NCBI RefSeq assembly: GCF_001475935.1
Contig: NZ_LDQA01000010.1
Coordinates: 1-64,000, forward strand
Source: Aureimonas ureilytica
Lineage (GTDB): Bacteria; Pseudomonadota; Alphaproteobacteria; Rhizobiales; Rhizobiaceae
Direction: 5' to 3'
DNA length: 64,000 nucleotides
A model generated the notes under the pieces. The model saw nothing but the letters and a program-made list of their open reading frames with translations, ran no database searches and was not told where the DNA came from. Position numbers and translations under genes: made by a program. Positions 19,017 to 27,673 of the stretch are shown here, in pieces. Numbering within the stretch: the first letter of the stretch is position 1; every line of letters begins with the position of its first letter.

Positions 19017-19181
19017 GGGTCGATCTCTGTTGGAGCTATTGGCAAGAGAAGCGATGGCCTGAGCGGCAAACGCCTGACGGCGTTTGCCTGAGGTGACGCA
19101 CCGTTTCCTGCGTGGAGCATTGACCGGCCACCACCGCGTCGCAACATTGCGCCCAACTCGTATCCCACAGGGAGACTTAAT

Positions 19182-19760
19182 ATGAAAAAGGTCGCCGTTC
19201 TCGTCGGCTCGCTCCGCAAGGATTCCATCAACCGAAAGTTCGCCCATTCGCTGGGCAAGCTCGCCAAAGGCCGCCTGGACTTCCACTTCGTTGAACTCGG
19301 CGATGTGCCGATGTACAATGACGATCTCCTGGCCGACATGCCGGCACCCGTCGCCCGCCTGAAGAGCGAGATCGCCTCGGCCGATGCCGTGCTCTTCGTT
19401 TCGCCCGAATATAACCGCTCCTTCCCCGCCGTCCTGAAGAACGCCATCGACTGGGGCACTCGCCCCTATGGCAAGAACGTCTTCGCGGCAAAGCCCGGCG
19501 GTCTCGTCGGCACCTCGCCGGGCGCGGGCGGCGCGGGCACTGGGCAGAACCACCTGAAGAGCGTGCTCAACGTCGTGGACGTCGTGCTCATGGGCCAGCC
19601 TGAAGTCTATTTCCACTACAAGCCGGAGCTTTTCGCCGAGGATGGCTCGGTGACGGACGAGGCGACCAAGGCCTTCCTTCAGCGCTATGTCGACCGATTC
19701 GTGCAGTGGATCGAGCGCACGTCGGAGCCCAAGGTCAACGCCCAGCCCGACGCGGCCTGA
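19182..19760 (+). CDS. NADPH-dependent FMN reductase (ChrR/AzoR-like flavodoxin fold)
   Basis: 192 residues. Opening VAVLVGSLRKDSINRKFAHSL is the FMN-phosphate loop, and SPEYNRSFPAVLKNAIDW is the classic flavin-contact motif of the NADPH-dependent FMN reductase family (quinone, chromate and azo reductases). GTSPGAGGAGTGQNHLKSVL follows. A single soluble domain, cytoplasmic, probably a two-electron quinone reductase in oxidative defence. ATG 19182 follows CAGGGAGA. The coding end lies 3 bases from the convergent pncA stop. The physiological substrate cannot be read from sequence. Confidence 0.9.
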   Translation: MKKVAVLVGSLRKDSINRKFAHSLGKLAKGRLDFHFVELGDVPMYNDDLLADMPAPVARLKSEIASADAVLFVSPEYNRSFPAVLKNAIDWGTRPYGKNVFAAKPGGLVGTSPGAGGAGTGQNHLKSVLNVVDVVLMGQPEVYFHYKPELFAEDGSVTDEATKAFLQRYVDRFVQWIERTSEPKVNAQPDAA

Positions 19761-19763
19761 GCG

Positions 19764-20393
19764 TCACGCCAGATCGCGCATCGCGATCCTGACTATCCCG
19801 CGCGCGTCCATCTCAGCTCGGGCGCGCGCGAGCGAACCATCGAGATCGATGCCGCGGCAGGCATCCTCGACCACCACGACCTCCAGCCCCGCTTCGCGTG
19901 CGTCAAAGGCCGTCCAGGCGACGCAGAAATCCGTGGCGAGGCCGCAGAGAAACACGCGGTCGACGCCAAGATCGCCGACATATCCGGCCAGCCCCGTGGG
20001 GCTCACGCGATCCGCCTCGCGAAATCCCGAATAGCTGTCGACCGCCGGGTTCAGGCCCTTGCGGATCACCGCCCGCGCGTGGGGAATGTCGAGGCCGGGG
20101 TGGAACTCCGCCCCGTTCGTCCCCTGAATGCAATGATCGGGCCAGAGAACCTGCGTGCCATAGGACAGTTCTACCGTCTCGAACGGCGTCTTGCCATGGG
20201 TCGAGGCGAAGGAGGCGTGGCCGGCTGGGTGCCAGTCCTGCGTCAGGATCACATGTCGGAAGCGCCGGCCCAGCGCATTGGCAAGCGGCACGACGGCATC
20301 GCCCTCAGTCACGGCCAGCGCGCCGCCCGGGCAGAAATCGTTCTGCACATCCACTACCACCAACGCGTCGCGGTCACTCGGGGTCAGGTCCAT
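19764..20393 (-). CDS. pncA: Nicotinamidase
   Basis: 209 residues, isochorismatase fold. The triad D15 (VVVDVQNDF), K112 (IRKG) and C157 (LATDFC) and the metal ligands D53, H55 and H87 (TQDWHPAGH, WPDHC) are all present. It converts nicotinamide to nicotinic acid in NAD salvage. ATG 20393 is the first ATG in frame; the site upstream is weak. It packs against the FMN reductase gene and is divergent from the DUF4174 gene, with about 137 bases between. Confidence 0.93.
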   Translation of the reverse strand: MDLTPSDRDALVVVDVQNDFCPGGALAVTEGDAVVPLANALGRRFRHVILTQDWHPAGHASFASTHGKTPFETVELSYGTQVLWPDHCIQGTNGAEFHPGLDIPHARAVIRKGLNPAVDSYSGFREADRVSPTGLAGYVGDLGVDRVFLCGLATDFCVAWTAFDAREAGLEVVVVEDACRGIDLDGSLARARAEMDARGIVRIAMRDLA

Positions 20394-20530
20394 GGATTCG
20401 CCCTTCTGAAAGACCCGCTCACGCTAAGCGGGAGACCCCTCTCCTGCCAAGCACCTGCTGCGGCGCAGCGGGAACGAAGCGAAGCCTTCGCGGGTTCGAC
20501 CTCCATAAGTTCCGAGTGGAGGACACGGCG

Positions 20531-20959
20531 ATGAAATGGACCCTCGTCATGGCATCGATCAGCCTGATGGCGGGCCTGTCCGCCGCCTCGGCCCAAAGCG
20601 ATCTTGATGCCCTTCGCTGGAAGAACCGCATCCTTATCCTCTTCGCGCCGGAGACGAACGACCCCGCGCTCACCCAGCAGAAGCAGCGCCTCCTGTCGGA
20701 TCGCGAAGCCCTGTCGGAGCGCGACCTCGTGGTGCTGAGCGTCGCGGGCGAGCGGGTCGAGGCTCTGTACGGAGACCCGAAGGCGCAGCACAGCGCGGCC
20801 GCGCTGCGCCGCCATTTCGGCTTGGGGGCCAAGCCAGATTTCGAAGCCATCCTGATCGGCAAGGATGGCGGCGTGAAATGGCGCAGCGACGCGCCGTTTG
20901 AGCCCAAGGCTATGAACGCCGTCATCGACGCCATGCCGATGCGGCGCTCGCAGCGCTGA
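20531..20959 (+). CDS. Secreted DUF4174 protein
   Basis: 142 residues with a Sec leader (MKWTLVMASISLMAGLSAASAQ). The mature part starts SDLDALRWKNRILILFAP and continues QQKQRLLSDREALSERDLVVLSV and LIGKDGGVKWRSDAPF, a thioredoxin-fold-like pattern without a CxxC. It matches the DUF4174 domain of unknown role in alphaproteobacterial envelopes. ATG 20531 follows GAGTGGAGGA. It ends 18 bases before the convergent ppk2 stop. Confidence 0.82.
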   Translation: MKWTLVMASISLMAGLSAASAQSDLDALRWKNRILILFAPETNDPALTQQKQRLLSDREALSERDLVVLSVAGERVEALYGDPKAQHSAAALRRHFGLGAKPDFEAILIGKDGGVKWRSDAPFEPKAMNAVIDAMPMRRSQR

Positions 20960-20977
20960 CCTTTCGATGCGGAAGGC

Positions 20978-21805
20978 TTAGGTCTTTCGCTTTTTCTTCT
21001 CGTCCTTCACCATGCGCTCATATTGCTCGACCAGCTTCGGGTCGGCAGGCTTGGGCGAGAGGTCGACGCCGGCCGACAGGCGATCGGCAATCGTGCCCAG
21101 CGCCTCGATGCGCGCATGGCGCTTGTCGTTGGCGGGTACCACGAGCCAGGGCGCGCAATGGCTGGAGGTTCGCTCCAGCATCTCGTTCGCGGCGTCCTCG
21201 TATTCCGACCATTTGTCGCGGTTGCGGAAATCCTCGTAGGAAAGCTTCCAACGTTTCAGCGGATCGTTCATCCGGTCTTCGAATCGCTTCATCTGTTCAT
21301 CGGCATCGATGAACAGGAAAATCTTGACGATACGCGTTCCCGCGTCGGTCAGGAGGCGCTCGAACTCGTTGATTTCCCCATAGGCGCGCCCCCATTCCGC
21401 CGGCTTGGCGAAGCCCTCAACCCGCTCCACCAGAACGCGGCCGTACCAGGAGCGGTCGAAGACGCAGATTTCTCCCGTAGCCGGAAGCCTCGCCCAGAAG
21501 CGCGAGAGATAATGATGCTGCAGGTCCTGCGGCGTCGGCGCGGCGATGGGCCAGACCTTGAAGCCGCGCGGGTCCATCACGGCCGACATGCGCCGGATCG
21601 CGCCGCCCTTGCCGGCAGCGTCCCATCCCTCGAACACCACTACGGCGCTATCGCCCGTGTGCAGATAGGCCTGCTGGATTTCCTGAAATTTCAGCTGAAT
21701 GGCCTTGAGCCGATCCTCGTAGAGCGCCTTGTCGAGCTTGGCTCCCATGTCGAGCCTGTCGAGCGGCCGGTGGCCTGCAAGGGTCGTGTCCTCGTGATGC
21801 GCCAT
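20978..21805 (-). CDS. ppk2: Polyphosphate kinase 2
   Basis: 275 residues. Walker A VVVFEGWDAAGKGGAIRRM, lid and Walker B region CVFDRSWYGRVLVERVEGF, and FLFIDADEQMKRFEDRMNDPLKRWKLSYEDF identify PPK2, which transfers phosphate between polyphosphate and nucleotides. The single domain and size fit the short class (PPK2 class I or III); class and nucleotide preference need assay. ATG 21805 follows CAGGAGACGA. The longer frame to 23026 runs antisense to the helicase gene and is not coding. Divergent from the Mfd-type gene. A basic Lys-rich tail ends the protein. Confidence 0.93.
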   Translation of the reverse strand: MAHHEDTTLAGHRPLDRLDMGAKLDKALYEDRLKAIQLKFQEIQQAYLHTGDSAVVVFEGWDAAGKGGAIRRMSAVMDPRGFKVWPIAAPTPQDLQHHYLSRFWARLPATGEICVFDRSWYGRVLVERVEGFAKPAEWGRAYGEINEFERLLTDAGTRIVKIFLFIDADEQMKRFEDRMNDPLKRWKLSYEDFRNRDKWSEYEDAANEMLERTSSHCAPWLVVPANDKRHARIEALGTIADRLSAGVDLSPKPADPKLVEQYERMVKDEKKKRKT

Positions 21806-21991
21806 GGGAAAATCGTCTCCTGTCTCGAACGTCCCGCCATAGCTATCGGCCGGGCCTCGACCGACCAGTGGCGACACCTCAAAGAGCGCAAGCCGCTGCT
21901 CGAACCATAGCCAACCATAGGTTTGGATCGTTGCGGCCGATCGCACGTTTCCCATGCAAGCCCGATCTTGGGCGAGTCTTCGAAAGACCCC

Positions 21992-24900
21992 ATGCTGCAA
22001 TCCGTGACGATCGAAACGCAGGCCTCGAATGTCGATGCGCTGGTGCCGCTTCACCCCTTGGGCGCGACCGCGAGTCTCATTCGCGAGCGAGCGGCAGAAG
22101 CGAAGGGCCGCCCGATCGTCTATGTCGCGCAGACGGTTCGCCGTGCGAAAGAGCTGATGGCCATTCTCGCCGGCTTCGACCCGGACCGCTCGCTGGCGTT
22201 CTTTCCGCCATGGGACTGCCTGCCCTATGACGGAAGCTCGCCGTCCCGCTCGGTCATGGGGCAGCGCATGGGCGTCCTGCGCTGGCTGACCAACCCCGAC
22301 AACAAGCCCGAGATCGTACTGACCACCGCCGAGGCTCTTCTGCGCCGCGTGCCCCCGGCCTCCATCTGGAATGGGCTGCATCGCGAGTTCCGCGTCGGCG
22401 ACCGGATCGAAATCGGCGAGGTCGAATCCTATCTGCGCGGTGTCGGCTATGTCTTCGACGACCGGGTGGACGAGCCGGGCGAGGCCGCGATCCGGGGCCG
22501 GGTCATCGATTTCTTCCCCGCCGCCGCGCCCCTGCCTTGCCGCATCGAGCATGAAGACGGGATCGTCAGCGCGATCCGCTCCTATGACCCGGTCACGCAG
22601 AGAACGCTGGGGTCCAGCGACATGCTGATCGTCGATCCCGCGAGCGAGGTTCCCGGCGCGGCCCCAGCGCCCTCCGGCGAAAGCGTCGGCCGAGAGCACT
22701 GGCTCTGCCAGCATTACGAAACGGGGCTTGCCACGCTGTTTGACTATGTGGACGAGGCCAGCGTTCTTCTGGAAGACGGGGTCGAGCTTCGCGTCGGCTC
22801 GTTCTTCGAAACCATCGCCAATGGTTTCGAGGAAGCCGGCGGGGGGCGGGGCAAGCGTCGTGCGCCCAAGCCGGAGCGCATGTTCCTCCAGAGCGAAGAG
22901 TGGGAGGCGCTGGTCGGAGCGCGTCTTCTGGCGACGATCCATGATGGCGAGGAGTCGTTCGAACTGCCGCGCTTCGCCGAGATGGACGCGCCCTGGCGCG
23001 CTTTGGCCGACTACCTCGACAGCCAAAGCAAGAACATGACCGTCATTCTCGCCGCGCCGGATAAGGGCCTTCTGAAGGAATGGTCACGTCGCTTCCGCCG
23101 CAATCTCGGCCGCAGCCTCGAACTCGACGCGGATTGGGCGACGGCGCTCGCGTCCCATAAGAAAAACGAAGGCTTCGGACTGGTTCTTCCGGTCGCGCAT
23201 GGGTTCAGGGTGCCGGGCCACAAGGCCGTCGTCGTCACCGTGCAGGATCTCGGCGGCTCGTCGGCGGTCTCGCGGCGCGCGGACTCGGCCTCTTCGCTTC
23301 TGGCACCGGCCGATGCCACCTTCTCGCTCGGCGACGCGCTGGTCCATCTCGACCACGGCATCGGCCTTCTGGAAGGGCTGACGGAGGTCGAGCAGGACGG
23401 CACCAAACGGGACGCGGTTCGCCTGCGCTATGCCGACAATGCCACGCTGCTCGTGCCCGTTCGAGAGATTGGTGCGCTCTGGCGTTATGGCGGCCAAGGC
23501 ACCGGCGTGACACTCGACCGCCTCAAGGGCGGCAACTGGATCGAGCGACGCAATCGCCTGCTTCAGGACGTGCATCGGACGGCCGAGGGGCTGGTCGAGA
23601 TGGCGCGTTCCAAGGCCAAGCGCCGCACCAAGGCCCTGCGGCCCGACCGGCGCGATTTCGAGCGCTTTTGCGGCCGCTTCCCGCATGAACTGTCGAACGA
23701 TCAGTCAGCGGCGGTGGATGCCGTGCTGGAGGATCTCGCGAGCGGAAAGCCTATGGATCGCCTCGTTTGCGGCGATGTCGGCTTCGGCAAGACGGAGGTC
23801 GCCCTGCGCGCGGCAGCGGCCGTCGCCTTCAGCGGCCGTCAGGTGGCCATTGTCGCACCGACCACCGTTCTCGCCCAGCAGCACATGCGCAATGTCCAAC
23901 GCCGGTTTGCGGGCTTCGGCATCGAAGTCGCCCACCTCTCGCGGCTTTCGACCCCCGCCGAAGCCCGCCGCGTCAAGGCCGGGCTGGCGGACGGTTCGAT
24001 CCGTATCATGGTCGGCACCCATGCCGTCGGCGGCAAGGGGGTCGGCTTCGCCGATCTTGGCCTGATGGTGATCGACGAGGAGCAGCGCTTCGGCGCCAAG
24101 CAGAAGGAAACCCTGCGCTCGCTCGGAAAGGACGCTCATCTCCTGACGCTGACGGCGACGCCCATTCCGCGGACTTTGCAGGCGAGCTTCGTCGGGTTGA
24201 ACGATCTCAGCATCGTCGCGACGCCGCCGGTTCTGCGCCAGCCTATCCAAACGGTTCTGGCGTCGTTCGAGGACGACCGCGTGCGCGAAGCCTTGGAGCG
24301 CGAGACCAGACGTGGCGGCCAGAGCTTTGTCGTTTGCCCGCGTGTCGAAGATATCGAACCCATGCGCGAGCGCCTGACGCGGATCGTGCCCGATCTCGAC
24401 TTGGCCGTGGTTCACGGCAAGCTGCCGGCCGAGGAGGTGGACGACACGATGCTGCGCTTCACCGAAGGGCATGGCGACGTTCTCCTCGCCACCAACATCA
24501 TCGAGAGCGGATTGGACGTGCCGGCCGCCAACACGATGATCGTCTGGCACCCGGATCGCTTCGGCCTGTCGCAGTTGCACCAGCTTCGCGGGCGCGTGGG
24601 ACGCGGCACACGGCGGGGCGTCGCCTATCTCCTGACCGAGCCCGGTCGGTCGCTGACGCCAGAGACCGAGCGCCGCCTTCGCACTCTGGAAGCGCTGAAC
24701 CGCCTCGGCGCGGGCTTCGAAATCAGCGCGCGCGATCTCGACATGCGCGGCGCGGGCGAGCTTCTGGGCGAAGAGCAGGCGGGCCATCTCCAGCTTGTCG
24801 GACTCGCGCTCTATCGCCATGTGCTCGGCCGCGCGCTGACCGTGGCGAGTGGCGGCGCGGTTCTGGACGAATGGCGGCCCGACGTGGCGCTGGGCGTCGC

Positions 24901-25303
24901 CGGCCGCATCCCGACCGAGTACGTGCCCGACGAGGAAACCCGTCTCAATCTTTATGCCGAGATCGACCGGGCACATGACCGCGCCGGTCTGGACGAACTC
25001 GCCGCTGACATCGAAGATCGTTTCGGCAAGCCGCCCGCTGCCACGCGTACGCTTCTGAAACTGGCGGAGGTGCGGGTCCGTTGCGCTGAACTCGGCATCC
25101 AGAAGATGGCGGCCGGTCCGAAAGGCATCGCGGCCACGTTCCGAACAAAGGACGACGCCAAGCTCGGAGCGGCAGCTAAACTCCCCAAGGACTGGAAGTG
25201 GACCGATATGAAGCTCGTGTATCCCATCGCGACGCAAACCGTCGCCGAGCGATTCCAGGCGGCGACCCATCTTCTGGACAGGGTGGACCCGGCCGAAGAA
25301 TGA
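21992..25303 (+). CDS. mfd: Mfd-type transcription-repair coupling helicase (mfd or a divergent paralogue)
   Basis: 1103 residues in Mfd order. UvrB-like N-terminal region (about 20-300, VFPPWDCLPYD-type segment); RNA-polymerase-binding domain (about 445-520, GDALVHLDHGIGLLEGL...LLVPVREIGALWRYGG); RecG-like motor with Walker A GDVGFGKTE (about 590), DEEQRFG, TATPIPRTLQ and RGRVGRGTRRG; then TRCF (NLYAEIDRAHDRAGLDELAADIEDRFGKPP). It is slightly shorter than E. coli Mfd (1148) and departs at usually fixed spots, for example GHGDVLLATNIIESGLDVPAAN. Some rhizobia have a second Mfd-like protein, so this may be that paralogue. ATG 21992 has a weak site. The stop overlaps the phosphatase start. Confidence 0.85.
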   Translation: MLQSVTIETQASNVDALVPLHPLGATASLIRERAAEAKGRPIVYVAQTVRRAKELMAILAGFDPDRSLAFFPPWDCLPYDGSSPSRSVMGQRMGVLRWLTNPDNKPEIVLTTAEALLRRVPPASIWNGLHREFRVGDRIEIGEVESYLRGVGYVFDDRVDEPGEAAIRGRVIDFFPAAAPLPCRIEHEDGIVSAIRSYDPVTQRTLGSSDMLIVDPASEVPGAAPAPSGESVGREHWLCQHYETGLATLFDYVDEASVLLEDGVELRVGSFFETIANGFEEAGGGRGKRRAPKPERMFLQSEEWEALVGARLLATIHDGEESFELPRFAEMDAPWRALADYLDSQSKNMTVILAAPDKGLLKEWSRRFRRNLGRSLELDADWATALASHKKNEGFGLVLPVAHGFRVPGHKAVVVTVQDLGGSSAVSRRADSASSLLAPADATFSLGDALVHLDHGIGLLEGLTEVEQDGTKRDAVRLRYADNATLLVPVREIGALWRYGGQGTGVTLDRLKGGNWIERRNRLLQDVHRTAEGLVEMARSKAKRRTKALRPDRRDFERFCGRFPHELSNDQSAAVDAVLEDLASGKPMDRLVCGDVGFGKTEVALRAAAAVAFSGRQVAIVAPTTVLAQQHMRNVQRRFAGFGIEVAHLSRLSTPAEARRVKAGLADGSIRIMVGTHAVGGKGVGFADLGLMVIDEEQRFGAKQKETLRSLGKDAHLLTLTATPIPRTLQASFVGLNDLSIVATPPVLRQPIQTVLASFEDDRVREALERETRRGGQSFVVCPRVEDIEPMRERLTRIVPDLDLAVVHGKLPAEEVDDTMLRFTEGHGDVLLATNIIESGLDVPAANTMIVWHPDRFGLSQLHQLRGRVGRGTRRGVAYLLTEPGRSLTPETERRLRTLEALNRLGAGFEISARDLDMRGAGELLGEEQAGHLQLVGLALYRHVLGRALTVASGGAVLDEWRPDVALGVAGRIPTEYVPDEETRLNLYAEIDRAHDRAGLDELAADIEDRFGKPPAATRTLLKLAEVRVRCAELGIQKMAAGPKGIAATFRTKDDAKLGAAAKLPKDWKWTDMKLVYPIATQTVAERFQAATHLLDRVDPAEE

Positions 25304-26175
25304 GCGCGCGGGTCTCGGCCGATTTCGTCCGGCCACACGCGATCCCGGACGAGGTGGAGCATGTCTTCGCGATCGGCGACGTGCATGGGCGTGTGGACGA
25401 GCTTGCGGCGCTCCTCACCCAATTCGAGCAGAGCACGGGCGCGACGCGGCGCAGCGCGCTCGTCTTTTTGGGCGACGTCGTGGATCGTGGCCCGTCGAGC
25501 CGCGAGGTCGTGGCGCTGGTGGACCAGGCCCTGTCGCGCTGGCCGGACAGCGTGTTTTGCCTCGGCAATCACGATGACTGGTTTCATCGCTTCCTTCTGG
25601 CCGATCTCGAATTCGAGGAGGAAGTCGATCTCTGGCTGATGCAAGGCGGGGAGGAAACGATGCGCTCCTTCGGGGCCGACCCGCTGCGGCCGCGCGAGGC
25701 GCGAGAGAGCGTCTTGCGCGAGCATCCCGTCTGCATCGACCTGCTCGGCCGCGCGGTTCTCCTCGCCACGTGGAAGGGGTTCGTCTTCGTCCACGCCGGC
25801 ATCGACCCGGCTGCGTCGCTGGAACGCCAGACGCGCCGCACTTGCCTCTGGACTCGCGCGCCGTTTCTCGACCATCGCGCTCCTCTGCCCGGCCTCGTCG
25901 TCCACGGGCACACGCCGCAGGTTCCCGCCCGCCCTCACGTGACCGAAAACCGCATCTCGCTCGACACCGGTGCATTCTTCAGCGGTACGTTGACGGCGCT
26001 GGAAATCGACGGCGCACGATCGGAAATCCGCTTCTGGCAATCCCGGCATGGCGGGAAAGCCCAACATGTCGACCCGGTCGTGCTGGAGCGAGGATACGAC
26101 CTGCCGTTTCGGCACGATGCGTCGCAGCCGGGTGTGTTCACCCTCGCATTCCAGAGCCTCTCCGATAAGGGCTGA
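25300..26175 (+). CDS. Serine/threonine-type metallophosphatase
   Basis: 291 residues. The calcineurin-like signature blocks appear in order: GDVHGRVDEL, GDVVDRGPSSREV, GNHDDW, a histidine in FVHAG and HGHTPQ. These make the two-metal site of PPP-type phosphatases (bacterial PrpA/B-like, or Ap4A hydrolase-like). Start ATG 25300 overlaps the helicase stop as ATGA, so synthesis is translationally coupled to it. The substrate is unknown; the coupling to an Mfd-type helicase is the only context. A hairpin follows at 26229. Confidence 0.88.
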   Translation: MSARVSADFVRPHAIPDEVEHVFAIGDVHGRVDELAALLTQFEQSTGATRRSALVFLGDVVDRGPSSREVVALVDQALSRWPDSVFCLGNHDDWFHRFLLADLEFEEEVDLWLMQGGEETMRSFGADPLRPREARESVLREHPVCIDLLGRAVLLATWKGFVFVHAGIDPAASLERQTRRTCLWTRAPFLDHRAPLPGLVVHGHTPQVPARPHVTENRISLDTGAFFSGTLTALEIDGARSEIRFWQSRHGGKAQHVDPVVLERGYDLPFRHDASQPGVFTLAFQSLSDKG

Positions 26176-26494
26176 GCGATCTTTCATGCCCCGCGGATGC
26201 GCCGCGACTGGGCGCTCAAGGCAAGGCACAAAAAAGGGCGGCCGAGGCCGCCCAGTTTGGCTGGAGTATCGAGCCATGAAAGAACCCGATGCCTGTTAAG
26301 TGGTTAAGTCAGGAGAAGGTTGCCATAACCCTTACGAATGTTTCACGAGACATGTTCTCCCCATTTTCACACCGCGTCGCAACCAAGAACAAGGCGTGAC
26401 GTTATGGCAGCGCTGACGGGCGCGGTCCGTCAGGCGTGTTTCTGACTGGCGATCGCCTTCTGCGATCGAGTCCAGCGAAGTTGAGGAGAACCCC
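26176..26494. other. 319-base intergenic region before the SOUL gene
   Basis: Apart from the hairpin at 26229-26253 I see no gene. The section 26290-26400 is relatively AT-rich (GTTAAGTGGTTAAGTCAGG, CATTTTCACACC) and probably contains the SOUL-gene promoter. No frame longer than a few tens of codons has a ribosome site. Confidence 0.5.
26229..26253 (-). terminator. GC hairpin with A run on the left
   Basis: GGGCGGC (26236-26242) and GCCGCCC (26247-26253) with a CGAG loop. An A run (26230-26235) lies to the left, so a T run is available only on the minus strand; on the plus strand AGTTT follows. It may end the phosphatase transcript weakly or block antisense transcription. Confidence 0.5.
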
Positions 26495-27535
26495 ATGTTC
26501 CGCGACAAGCCTTCGGCCTACGAGCGCGTGACGGATGCCCTGAGCGACATCGCAGATCGGATCGGAGAACTCGAAACCCAGGTCGCGGACCGCCTTCACC
26601 TGCGCCCCTCGCGCGCCGAGCGCATTCGCCGCGCGGTGGAGCATGAAGTCGGACGTCTCTACGGCGATCATGGTGCGTCGCGTTATCTGCCGTCTTTCCT
26701 CAGTGGCTGGTCGCTCCCCTCCTCCAGCGATGCCAAGGCCGGCTTCTACAAGGCCAAGCGCTCGATCGAGGACGGCACGGCGGATGCGCGCAGCCGCTTG
26801 TCGGACAGCGCGTCCGACGCGCGCGATCACCTGTCCTCCTTCTCGCTGCCCTCGCTCTTCAGCCAGCGCGCCAGCTTCCATGGCGGTCGCGGCTATCAGC
26901 GCGGCGTCGATTTCTTTCGCGAGCGCCCGAACACGTCGGCGGTGGTGATAGCCGGTGGCGCGATCCTCGCGCTCGGCGCAGCCGTTTATGTCACCAAGAA
27001 GATCGCCGACCATGCCGAAGAGCCCGACTACGAGGTCGTGCGCCGGGACGGCGATGTCGAAGTGCGCGACTATGACGCCATGATCGTCGCCGAAACGGTG
27101 AAAACCGGCTATCACGAGAAGGCCCGCCGTCGCGGCTTCGAGACGCTCTACGATTTCATCTCGGCGAACAATCGCTCAGGCAAGAAGATCGCGATGACCG
27201 TGCCGGTGCTCCAGCAGCTCTCCGACAGCGAGGGCCGTACCAAAGGCTGGGCCGTGCGCTTCATCATGCCGAAGAAATACACCAAGGCGAGCCTGCCGAC
27301 GCCGAACTCGCATGATGTCGCGATCAAGGAAGTCGACGCCAAGCGCATCGTCGCGATCCGTTTCAGCGGCAATTTCACGGCATCGACGGCATCCAAGAAG
27401 CTGATGACGCTGTACAATTATCTGGCCGATGAGAACCTGAAGCAGAAGGGCGACCCGATCTACGCGTTCTACAACGCGCCGTGGACGCCGGGCTTCATGC
27501 GCCGCAACGAAATCCTGATCGAAGTCGAACGCTGA
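26495..27535 (+). CDS. Membrane-anchored SOUL heme-binding protein with a long N-terminal extension
   Basis: 346 residues. The C-terminal SOUL/HBP domain (about 174-346) begins EPDYEVVRRDGDVEVRDYDAMIVAET and includes KKIAMTVPVLQQ, VRFIMPKKYT, VAIRFSGNF and YNAPWTPGFMRRNEILIEVE. It is preceded by one membrane helix (about 148-168, SAVVIAGGAILALGAAVYVT). Residues 1-145 are a helical, Ser/Asp-rich extension with coiled-coil look (LSDIADRIGELETQVADRL) that I do not recognise. SOUL proteins bind tetrapyrroles in eukaryotes; roles in bacteria are unproven. ATG 26495 follows TTGAGGAGA. A P450 gene lies 138 bases downstream. Confidence 0.87.
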   Translation: MFRDKPSAYERVTDALSDIADRIGELETQVADRLHLRPSRAERIRRAVEHEVGRLYGDHGASRYLPSFLSGWSLPSSSDAKAGFYKAKRSIEDGTADARSRLSDSASDARDHLSSFSLPSLFSQRASFHGGRGYQRGVDFFRERPNTSAVVIAGGAILALGAAVYVTKKIADHAEEPDYEVVRRDGDVEVRDYDAMIVAETVKTGYHEKARRRGFETLYDFISANNRSGKKIAMTVPVLQQLSDSEGRTKGWAVRFIMPKKYTKASLPTPNSHDVAIKEVDAKRIVAIRFSGNFTASTASKKLMTLYNYLADENLKQKGDPIYAFYNAPWTPGFMRRNEILIEVER

Positions 27536-27673
27536 TCCGATCAGCGGTCCCGAACCTCTCGAAGGCGCGAGCGGAACACCCCGCCCGCGCCTTTCGCTTG
27601 AATCCGTCTCGCGTCCCCCAAGCGTTCATTCGGGCTGTTGCATCGCCCCGGCTTCGGGCCGTACCAAAGTGGC

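Noticed and set aside
21805-23026. Long N-terminal extension of the ppk2 frame
   Set aside because: It runs antisense through the helicase gene; PPK2 homology and a ribosome site begin at 21805.
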